Source: a virus
Length of the DNA: 21,504 nucleotides
Reading direction: 5' to 3' (one strand)
Virus record (IMG/VR): IMGVR_UViG_3300032278_000136
Span: 1 to 21,504 of that record
This document shows positions 1 through 5,888 of this stretch, piece by piece. Within the stretch, counting starts at the first letter, position 1; every line of letters starts with the position of its first letter. Under the pieces are notes generated by a model. It saw only the letters and a program-made list of their open reading frames with translations, had not been told where the DNA came from and searched no databases. The position numbers and the translations under genes are program-made.

Positions 1-1
1 A

Positions 2-1156
2 GTAGTTCGGCATATTGAAGATGTTCGTGCAGATGGGAAGTATTCAAATACCAGACGACTTGTTCCTACTATGTCACTGGAAGATTTTACCCGATCTTAT
101 GAGAGGGTCCGACATCCTCATCGGATTGGATCTCAGGTATGGAATACCTCGACTAAAGGAAAGCCTGAGTATATTGAGTTGTGGGAGATTCATGATCGCA
201 GATCTGGTAGGATTAAAGTTATCAGTATGGGACATGATAAGTTCCTACGGAATGAGGAAGATGCTCTTCAGGTCGATGGACTACCATTTGTATCTTTCAC
301 ATTCGTTCCCTCAAGCCGTAACTTCTGGGTGACACCGGATACTCATTACCTCAGGCATATTCAAGCGGAGCTTCAGGACATATCCCTTCAGCGAGCTAAG
401 CAACGAAGGATTAGCTGCCTCAAGTTCCTCTATGATGGAGAGAGTATCCCTGAGGCTGAGCTTCAGAAAGCTCTTTCTAGTGAAGTGGGAATTGCGGTAT
501 CAGTTAATGGTGACCGCGGTCCTATCAGGGACCAGATCCAGATGCTTAATAATCCTGGGGCTAATCTTCCTCTACTACAAGAAGAAGAGACTGCTCGTAG
601 GAATGGTAGGGAGATGGTCGGATTCTCTCGTAATCAATTCGGTGAGTTTGAAAGTGCTGGACGCCGAACTGCTACAGAAGCGGGTATTGTGGATGATGCT
701 TCTCAGCGAAGAATGACTCGAAGGCAGCTTGCACTCTCTACAACCTACCGAGATGTATTTAAGAAAATAAACTCTACCATATTCTCCTTGTGGAGTGGTA
801 TGCAAGTGATTGAGACTGTAGGAGAAAATGGAGCGCCTGCTTGGGAATACTTTGTAGGCACTAAGTTAAAAGGTGACTATCACTATGAAATATCCTTTAA
901 TGCTAAGCCTGTGGAATCTTTGGAGGGCCGTCGTAGAGAAGCCTTACAATTATTCCAAGTCGCTGCTCAGATGGGGGCGGATCCTCAAGCGTTAGCAGGT
1001 TACTTAGCCTCCGCATTTAATGATCCTGAATTTAGTACATTATTCGGCGGTGTACCGCCTCAACCTGTAGGAGGACAAACTGATGAAAGTGGGCAACCAG
1101 TGCAAGGCGTGCAAGGAAACGTTCCTGGTGGACAGGGACTCCAAATCGCCCAGTAG
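2..1156 (+). CDS. Portal protein, C-terminal part (5' end cut by the window)
   Basis: The reading frame is open from base 2, and the first internal ATG (71) lies inside the protein, so the true start is upstream of the window; 384 residues are visible. The portal is the dodecameric ring at one capsid vertex through which DNA is packed and ejected. Support: the visible part is rich in long helices with many Arg/Gln residues, followed by the C-terminal segment typical of podovirus portals (a helical run near VESLEGRRREALQLFQVAAQMG and then a Pro/Gly/Gln-rich disordered tail). The order portal, scaffold, major capsid protein downstream fits exactly. The last 74 bases also encode the start of the next gene in another frame. 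The family call rests on recalled sequence character and gene order, not on a search. Confidence 0.8.
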   Translation, partial: VVRHIEDVRADGKYSNTRRLVPTMSLEDFTRSYERVRHPHRIGSQVWNTSTKGKPEYIELWEIHDRRSGRIKVISMGHDKFLRNEEDALQVDGLPFVSFTFVPSSRNFWVTPDTHYLRHIQAELQDISLQRAKQRRISCLKFLYDGESIPEAELQKALSSEVGIAVSVNGDRGPIRDQIQMLNNPGANLPLLQEEETARRNGREMVGFSRNQFGEFESAGRRTATEAGIVDDASQRRMTRRQLALSTTYRDVFKKINSTIFSLWSGMQVIETVGENGAPAWEYFVGTKLKGDYHYEISFNAKPVESLEGRRREALQLFQVAAQMGADPQALAGYLASAFNDPEFSTLFGGVPPQPVGGQTDESGQPVQGVQGNVPGGQGLQIAQ

Positions 1157-1355
1157 ATGCCCTTATTGTAAAGGTGAAGCTGAAAGACATTATTTAATTA
1201 AAGGTATGCGTAGAGAGTCTTATGTTAAGCCTTACTCCAACCCGTTCCCTATGACTTTGGAGCATATAGATGAACACCCCAGAACTTTTAGAACAAAAAA
1301 CGAACTCAGAGGCGCCCTTAAAGAAAAAGGATTCTCCTCCTCAGCCCTCCTCTAA
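1083..1355 (+). CDS. Small zinc-ribbon protein overlapping the portal 3' end
   Basis: This 90-residue protein has two knuckles near its N-terminus, CKAC (Cys7, Cys10) and CPYC (Cys26, Cys29), the spacing of a zinc ribbon like that of FmdB-type regulators and of small phage zinc-ribbon proteins. The rest is basic and has no recognisable fold. The start is supported by a good AGGAGG (about 1071-1076) placed 7-8 bases before ATG, inside the portal gene, giving a 74-base overlap in a different frame. Its position between portal and scaffold suggests co-expression with capsid assembly genes. It may bind a nucleic acid or simply be a small metal-stabilised virion or assembly factor. The zinc ribbon is clear from the cysteines; the role is unknown. 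Confidence 0.75.
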   Translation: MKVGNQCKACKETFLVDRDSKSPSRCPYCKGEAERHYLIKGMRRESYVKPYSNPFPMTLEHIDEHPRTFRTKNELRGALKEKGFSSSALL

Positions 1356-1584
1356 AGATCCGGTAGAGGTAGTTCATACTAAGTCCCTTCCGAAGAAGTT
1401 AGTCTTCTCTCTAGAAGATGGGTTCTGGAAAATTAAGTTCAAGAATCCGAAAGAAGATCCAATTAATATAATGGAATTTCGGAGACTTGAACGGGCCATA
1501 AAACATGCTTATGATCTTTACCGTTTCAAGAATCGTTTACAGTTACAACTAGAAAGGAAGGAAACCTCTAATGGCAAACGATGA
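1270..1584 (+). CDS. Unknown small basic protein
   Basis: A 104-residue protein that I do not recognise. The N-terminal 45 residues are Lys/Pro/Ser/Glu-rich and probably disordered; the C-terminal half (from about FSLEDGFWKIKF) has a short beta-like stretch followed by a charged helix (EFRRLERAIKHAYDLYRFKN) that could form a coiled coil or bind nucleic acid. The gene overlaps the zinc-ribbon gene by 86 bases and the scaffold gene by 14 bases. GGAG at 1259-1262 lies seven bases before the ATG, which supports the start. Tight overlap on both sides suggests translational coupling within the capsid assembly block. Confidence 0.7.
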   Translation: MNTPELLEQKTNSEAPLKKKDSPPQPSSKDPVEVVHTKSLPKKLVFSLEDGFWKIKFKNPKEDPINIMEFRRLERAIKHAYDLYRFKNRLQLQLERKETSNGKR

Positions 1585-2419
1585 AGTAGAACCTCTGTTG
1601 GAAGATCTTACGGATGAAGAGAACTTTACTGGAGGAGAGGAAAATTTTAGCGAGCCCGATAGCGATGCTCGTCTGCGGGAAAAATTAGGATCTGATGAGA
1701 GATCCCGATTAGCTGAACAACAAGAACTGGTCGCCCAGATTATTGCTGACCCTGATGTTAGAGCGGTCCTTAAAGCGAAAGAGAATGGTGAAAACGTGAA
1801 AGTAATTTCCGGTGAAACTGAAACCCCTTCCAGAACTCCTAACGTGTTAGACTTTCCTGCTGAAAGTATGGAAGAGGAAGTTGATGTCGAGGAAATGTCT
1901 AATCGCCAGCTCATGAAACGCTTTGGAGATCAGATTATATCATCAGTAAATTCCTCTATAGATAAAAAGCTGAAAGGCGTTAATGATAGACTAGGCCAGA
2001 TGGATGGCTATGTCAATCAAGTTGAAAAGAAAGAAGCAAACAAACAAATAGAAGCAGCTCAGAAAAAATTCTCAGATTTTGAAGACTATCGAACTATGAT
2101 GCACGGTATTTACCAGAACAATCCTAATCTCAGTATAGACGAACTCTATGCTTTGGCTAAGATTCGTACTGGACATCCTATATCTAGGGATAAGAATTTG
2201 GAATCTGAGAGACCGACCTCTACAAGTGGAAGGCCTCGACCAAATACTCGTCGTAGCGAGTCTCTTCCACCCGGAACAAAGGGACGCAGAATTGCGATGG
2301 ATGAAGCTTTTGAACATATGAAGGGTGAAGTAGACCTTGGTTCTTTGGCTGACTCTGCGCTAGGCTGGGATCCTAATGCTTCCAGAAATCCTAAAACTTC
2401 AAAAAGGAATAATTCCTAA
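1571..2419 (+). CDS. Capsid scaffolding protein (likely)
   Basis: A 282-residue protein, very acidic in its N-terminal third and with many Glu/Asp/Gln helices in the middle (about residues 100-160, likely coiled coil), ending in a basic, Ser/Arg/Pro-rich tail. That acidic-to-basic layout, with a helical core and a positively charged C-terminus that can touch the coat protein, is the usual character of phage scaffolds, and the position directly before the major capsid gene is the usual place. AAGGAAGGAAA just before ATG 1571 supports the start. The stop codon overlaps the next start (TAATG), so translation of scaffold and capsid is coupled. I see no protease motif. The call rests on composition and context because scaffold sequences are poorly conserved. 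Confidence 0.75.
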   Translation: MANDEVEPLLEDLTDEENFTGGEENFSEPDSDARLREKLGSDERSRLAEQQELVAQIIADPDVRAVLKAKENGENVKVISGETETPSRTPNVLDFPAESMEEEVDVEEMSNRQLMKRFGDQIISSVNSSIDKKLKGVNDRLGQMDGYVNQVEKKEANKQIEAAQKKFSDFEDYRTMMHGIYQNNPNLSIDELYALAKIRTGHPISRDKNLESERPTSTSGRPRPNTRRSESLPPGTKGRRIAMDEAFEHMKGEVDLGSLADSALGWDPNASRNPKTSKRNNS

Positions 2420-2421
2420 TG
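2403..2421 (+). promoter_or_regulatory. Ribosome binding site of the capsid gene inside a small inverted repeat
   Basis: The sequence AGGAATAATTCCT (2405-2417) is self-complementary, so the AGGA that should bind the ribosome can pair with TCCT just before the ATG. The predicted stem is short (five pairs with a three-base loop), and it lies across the last codons and stop of the scaffold gene. Ribosomes finishing the scaffold would open it, which would tie capsid translation to scaffold translation. The pairing is visible; the regulatory effect is inference. Confidence 0.35.
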
Positions 2422-3402
2422 GCAACCCCTCCTTCCTTTACAAAGGTAATGGATAATGCTGTGACGGAAACGTGGTATGCGATGATGCCCGATGTCATCG
2501 ACAATATCACGGATTCTATTGCGACTCTGGCTTTGCTTCGAGAGCGTGGACGCTTTAAGACGCAAAACGGTGGTCAAGATATTACCCGAACAGTTCGTTA
2601 TGCCTTACCTACGGTGAGCAATGTCTCGAAGGGTGACATCCTACCTCAGGGTGAAACTCAGTCAAAGACAGCTGCTCGATGGACTTGGCGATATACCGCC
2701 GGTCATGTGCAGAGAAGTATCTTTGATGATCAGATTAATTCTGGTCCAGATAAAGTCAAAGATTACGTTACAGATCGAATCGAAGAATTAATGCTTTCTC
2801 TTGAAGATGATTTTGAAGAGAAATTGCATGCTGCAAATGCTAGTACTTATTCAGCTGAGAGTGGCAAGGCTATGCAGAGTCTTGTTGATATGATTCCTTC
2901 CAATGCCAATAAGGGTACAGGAACCTACGGAGGTATTGACCGTAGCAATTCTTGGTGGAAGGCAAAGTATAAGGCTGGTACAGCTCCAAAGGAAGTTAAT
3001 CTTCTTGATGATATGAAGAACCTTTATAACACCATTGATTCTGGTGGAAAAGGTCATCCTAATTATATTGTCACAGATCAAACTTTGTTTGAGGTGTATG
3101 AGAACTATGCTTTAGATGCATCTCAGATCATTAAAGATGAAGGTACTAAGTTAGCAGATCTTGGTTTTAATGTTCTTCGGTTTAAAGGTCAGCCAATGGT
3201 CTACACAACTGAAGCAATTGATACCACTGATATGCTTATGCTTAATACTGACTTCATTGATGTTGTGTATGATCCTAAGATGTGGTTTAATCTTGGTCCG
3301 TGGAAAGACGTTCCCCTGCAAGGTGAGCGGATTGCCCACGTTATTAATGCGTGTAACCTTATCTCACCCCAGATCCGTCGTCACGGACGTCTTTACTATT
3401 AA
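2419..3402 (+). CDS. Major capsid protein, HK97-type fold
   Basis: A 327-residue protein with the traits of a podovirus major coat protein of the HK97 fold: an N-terminal helix, a stretch of beta structure (about residues 55-95, with TVRYALPTVSNVSKGD and WTWRYTAGHVQRSIF), a long spine helix rich in Asp/Glu (DYVTDRIEELMLSLEDDFEEKL), and a C-terminal part with NYIVTDQTLFEVYE, GFNVLRFKGQPMVYT and the ending ACNLISPQIRRHGRLYY, which I recall from phage coat proteins. No cleaved prodomain is needed: at 327 residues it is already mature-sized. The start shares a base with the scaffold stop (TAATG), and AGGA (2405-2408) serves it. The largest demand for product explains why it sits early in the operon. 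Confidence 0.9.
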   Translation: MATPPSFTKVMDNAVTETWYAMMPDVIDNITDSIATLALLRERGRFKTQNGGQDITRTVRYALPTVSNVSKGDILPQGETQSKTAARWTWRYTAGHVQRSIFDDQINSGPDKVKDYVTDRIEELMLSLEDDFEEKLHAANASTYSAESGKAMQSLVDMIPSNANKGTGTYGGIDRSNSWWKAKYKAGTAPKEVNLLDDMKNLYNTIDSGGKGHPNYIVTDQTLFEVYENYALDASQIIKDEGTKLADLGFNVLRFKGQPMVYTTEAIDTTDMLMLNTDFIDVVYDPKMWFNLGPWKDVPLQGERIAHVINACNLISPQIRRHGRLYY

Positions 3403-3416
3403 AAAGGAGTGTTAAT

Positions 3417-3881
3417 ATGTCTTCTGGAAAAACTATTTTTCGAACCAAACTGACAGATAACGACTCCACTGATAAAGATGGTGTCGGTACGATTCGTCAT
3501 GCGGAAGGTAAAATTTATAAGTATATTCAATATAATGATGGGACTGGTGACATTGCTGCTGTAGCAGGTCAGGTAGCCTATTATTACACTTTAGATGGAT
3601 ATAAGACTAGTGTAGTCACTTCAGATTTGAGTGATTCTACTGGTTCTATAGGTGCAGGTGTGTTGCAGGCTGCATTGACTACTACTTATTATGGTTGGAT
3701 TCAAATTAAGGGTCCTGCTACTTTGACTATCGCTCTGACAGCAGGTGGTGATGGAGCTCGCTTAACTCCTACAGGAGCCGGCGATGGCACACTTGATCTA
3801 GCTACAGCTTACACTGATCATATTTGTGCACATGCTGGAGATGCCTCTGACTACGAGATTCTTTGCGATTTCCCATTCTAG
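3417..3881 (+). CDS. Small beta-rich protein, possibly capsid decoration
   Basis: A 154-residue protein rich in Gly, Thr, Ala and Ser with alternating beta-like stretches (for example GQVAYYYTLDGYKTSVV and GWIQIKGPATLTIALTAGG) and no helices or membrane segments to speak of. It starts 15 bases after the capsid gene with AAGGAG in front, and a hairpin lies after it, so it forms a high-level expression pair with the coat gene. Small beta proteins in this place are often head decoration (cement) proteins that sit on the outside of the shell. I do not recognise the family by sequence, so the role is inferred from position and composition. Confidence 0.6.
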   Translation: MSSGKTIFRTKLTDNDSTDKDGVGTIRHAEGKIYKYIQYNDGTGDIAAVAGQVAYYYTLDGYKTSVVTSDLSDSTGSIGAGVLQAALTTTYYGWIQIKGPATLTIALTAGGDGARLTPTGAGDGTLDLATAYTDHICAHAGDASDYEILCDFPF

Positions 3882-3891
3882 ATCCTTCTCC

Positions 3892-3930
3892 CTCCAGTTC
3901 CTTGGGGGTGGTGAACCCACCCCCTCGGAG
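3892..3930 (+). terminator. Strong hairpin after the capsid genes, probable terminator or mRNA end
   Basis: A perfect eight-pair GC-rich stem, GGGGGTGG (3904-3911) with CCACCCCC (3917-3924) and the five-base loop TGAAC, can be extended by CTCC (3892-3895) pairing with GGAG (3927-3930). It lies in the 70-base gap between the decoration-like gene and the next gene. The run after the stem is CTTTATATAAGG, poor in uninterrupted T, so it may be a leaky terminator or a stop for RNA degradation that boosts capsid messages. It is the most stable visible fold outside coding regions in the window. Confidence 0.6.
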
Positions 3931-3951
3931 CTTTATATAAGGAATAAATAA

Positions 3952-4230
3952 ATGGCAGCTGTAACTTATTCAAGAAGTCCTCAGTTAAAGCAAAAAATCT
4001 TTAACCTTCTTCGTCATGGGGCTAATCAGAAATTAGCTAAAGGAAATCTTGGAACCTCCCCTATTGGAGGAGGGTTTGGATATTCTGCTGGAGTTCCTAC
4101 AGATGATAATGCAGAAGCAACTCCATTAGGACTTGGAACTATGGTTTTAGATCATTCAAATAATGATGTTTATGTTTGTTCTGCATATACAAATGGTACA
4201 TCTTATACTTGGACCAAGGCTGTAGACTAA
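3952..4230 (+). CDS. Unknown small virion-region protein
   Basis: A 92-residue protein, beginning with a short basic helix (about residues 9-30, LKQKIFNLLRHGANQKLAK) and followed by a Gly/Thr/Tyr-rich part with beta character that includes a VLDHSNNDVYVCSAY stretch with one Cys. AAGGAA (3939-3944) sits seven bases before the ATG. I do not recognise a family. Its place directly after the capsid/decoration pair and before the head-tail adaptor suggests a minor structural protein, perhaps another capsid or neck component, but that is only context. Confidence 0.6.
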   Translation: MAAVTYSRSPQLKQKIFNLLRHGANQKLAKGNLGTSPIGGGFGYSAGVPTDDNAEATPLGLGTMVLDHSNNDVYVCSAYTNGTSYTWTKAVD

Positions 4231-4250
4231 ATCTGTGGATTTGACATAAA

Positions 4251-4946
4251 ATGGCTCTCTCTAAAACAAACATTAGAACCGCTGTTCAAGATAACCTTGG
4301 TCGTACAGATAAAGACTCTGTTATCGACAACGGTATTACTTTAGCTCTCGAGGCCATCGGTCGGCGACATCGCTTCAGGGTGATGCGGACGGAGTCGGAC
4401 CTATCGATAGTTGCTGATGATCTACTCATTGCTCTCCCAAGCGGTACTGTAGATGTTCATGAAGTGCGAATTATCGACGGGACAAGTTCATATCCAATTC
4501 TGCTCAAAACCAAGAAGTGGATAACTGACCGGTGGCCTAATATTGACGGGGATTCTACGGGGAAACCTGTTAGAGCTTATGTAGAAGGATCTAATTTATA
4601 CTTGCAGCCCCAGTGTGATGATAGTTATACTGTTAGGTTGACAGTCACAAAGTATCCTACACTTGCTTCTGATAGTGATACCTTAAGTATCCCCGGAGTA
4701 GATGAGTGTGTGATTAATTGGAGTACAGCTTATGTTTTAAGGAGTTATGAGAAGTTTCAAGAAGCTGTACAGTGGGAACGGAGGTTTGAGACTGCTCTCA
4801 AGTTCGCTATGAAGGATGATAGAGCTAGGGATGCTGTTGACTTTAGGGCTGAGGACTCCAATCCTGTAGCTGATAGGGTGGGATATGGGAATGTTCAAAG
4901 TTCAGAACCTTGGTTAGATCCTTTTCATGGCACTAATAATTGGTAG
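4251..4946 (+). CDS. Head-tail adaptor protein, SU10-type (likely)
   Basis: A 231-residue protein with the helical N-terminal part (IRTAVQDNLGRTD, then IDNGITLALEAIGRRHRF), a beta core carrying LLIALPSGTVDVHEVRII, and a mostly helical C-terminal part (CVINWSTAYVLRSYEKFQEA and WERRFETALKFAMKDD) that fits phage adaptor proteins, which form a ring beneath the portal and connect it to the tail. I recall this layout from the family named after phage SU10. The position between coat genes and nozzle gene agrees. The ribosome binding site before ATG 4251 is weak (TGGA at best), so expression may rely on coupling to upstream translation. The adaptor call is moderately sure; the exact subfamily is not. 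Confidence 0.7.
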   Translation: MALSKTNIRTAVQDNLGRTDKDSVIDNGITLALEAIGRRHRFRVMRTESDLSIVADDLLIALPSGTVDVHEVRIIDGTSSYPILLKTKKWITDRWPNIDGDSTGKPVRAYVEGSNLYLQPQCDDSYTVRLTVTKYPTLASDSDTLSIPGVDECVINWSTAYVLRSYEKFQEAVQWERRFETALKFAMKDDRARDAVDFRAEDSNPVADRVGYGNVQSSEPWLDPFHGTNNW

Positions 4947-4955
4947 GAAATAACA

Positions 4956-5783
4956 ATGGCACATGATGGTAATGGTACTGGATGGTCAGAAACTTCTCCC
5001 CAAGATTCTGAGGATATCGAAGATGGTGCGTTGGAAATTCGAGATCTTCGAAAAGCTCTTAGAATCCGGGCAGAGTATGAGCATAATACTCCGGCTGGTT
5101 CCAGTGTAGGAATGATCCATAAGACAGGAAGTGCATTAGCTTATTATCAGTCCTTGGCAGGTCCGGGCGCTCCTACTACTGATGGTAAGAGTACATCTTT
5201 GGGGAATAATAATACCTCAAATGGTAGGCTCTGGATTAATAGTGACGATTCTTCTCTATACTTCTGGAATGGCTCGGAATGGTTGTACCTTAATCATGAT
5301 TCAGGGTATGTAATTGCTCAAGATAGTCCTGCCGCTAATACTAGTGGAGGAGCTTTATCTTCGGGAGCATGGAGACAAAGAAATCTTAATGAGGAACAGG
5401 GAGATACTAAAAGTATCATAAATGTTACCTCTAACTACATCTTGATGCAAGCATCCTCAGATGGTATATGGGAGATTGAAGCTTCAGTTCCGGGATATAA
5501 GGTTGGATTCCATAGATGTCGGATTAAGGTAGAAACGTCTACTGGAGATGATACAGAAATAGCTTCTCTCTATGGAACTACAGCTTTGGCAGATAGTTCT
5601 ACAGAGGTTATGACTCGCTCTGAGGCTAGAGGTACATTAACTCTAGCTGCGGGAAGAGTGATAAAAATTTTCCAGTTTGTTCAGACTACTAATGGAACAG
5701 ATGGAGGAGGAAAAGCGTCTAATCTTGATTCTAAGGAAGAAATTTACACTGTGGTTAGAATGAAAAGATTGAAAGCCACTTGA
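4956..5783 (+). CDS. Virion protein with a jelly-roll-like C-terminal domain
   Basis: A 275-residue protein in at least three parts. Residues about 20-70 carry ALEIRDLRKALRIRAEYEH and a GMIHKTGSALAYYQS stretch, a pattern I recall from N-terminal parts of phage tail and fiber proteins. Then comes a Gly/Ser/Asn-rich stretch with LWINSDDSSLYFWNGSEWLYL, the common phage fragment for a surface-exposed beta piece. Residues about 130-275 alternate strands (SIINVTSNYILMQASSDGIW, EIEASVPGYKVGFHRCRIKV, GTLTLAAGRVIKIFQFVQTT, EEIYTVVRMKRLKAT) like a C1q/TNF-type jelly roll used for surface binding. It is probably a short fiber, head fiber or tail knob. AGGA seven bases before the ATG supports the start. 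Confidence 0.65.
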   Translation: MAHDGNGTGWSETSPQDSEDIEDGALEIRDLRKALRIRAEYEHNTPAGSSVGMIHKTGSALAYYQSLAGPGAPTTDGKSTSLGNNNTSNGRLWINSDDSSLYFWNGSEWLYLNHDSGYVIAQDSPAANTSGGALSSGAWRQRNLNEEQGDTKSIINVTSNYILMQASSDGIWEIEASVPGYKVGFHRCRIKVETSTGDDTEIASLYGTTALADSSTEVMTRSEARGTLTLAAGRVIKIFQFVQTTNGTDGGGKASNLDSKEEIYTVVRMKRLKAT

Positions 5784-5799
5784 TTGAAAGGAGCGTGAT

Positions 5800-5886
5800 A
5801 TGCCTCAAGGAAAAGGGACTTATGGAAGTACGAGAGGACGGCCCCCTAAGAAGAAAAAGAAGAAGGGTAAGAAAGTTAGGAAATAG
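5800..5886 (+). CDS. 28-residue AT-hook-like basic peptide
   Basis: A very short gene between two tail genes. It starts at ATG 5800 behind AAAGGAG (about 5786-5792) and ends with TAG at 5884-5886. The product begins MPQGKGTYGSTRGRPP and continues with almost pure Lys/Arg, with no acidic residues. The core RGRP followed by a Lys run matches the AT-hook, a short peptide motif that slides into the minor groove of AT-rich DNA. I recall small phage proteins with the start MPxGKGTYGS and GRPPKK in similar positions, which speaks for a real gene. It could condense DNA in the capsid, or act as a virion peptide; the role is unknown. Confidence 0.75.
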   Translation: MPQGKGTYGSTRGRPPKKKKKKGKKVRK

Positions 5887-5888
5887 TA

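Noticed and set aside
15-332. Forward frame overlapping the portal gene
   Set aside because: It lies in another frame of a gene whose protein is recognisable, has no good ribosome binding site and no recognisable product.
432-716. Forward frame inside the portal gene
   Set aside because: Alternate frame of the portal coding region with no independent support.
1549-1914. Reverse frame over the scaffold gene start
   Set aside because: Ser-rich shadow of an acidic coding sequence; no ribosome binding site or domain.
4241-4246. TTGACA, an exact -35 promoter element, before the adaptor gene
   Set aside because: No -10-like element lies at 16-18 bases downstream (around 4263-4270), and the site sits in a tight operon.
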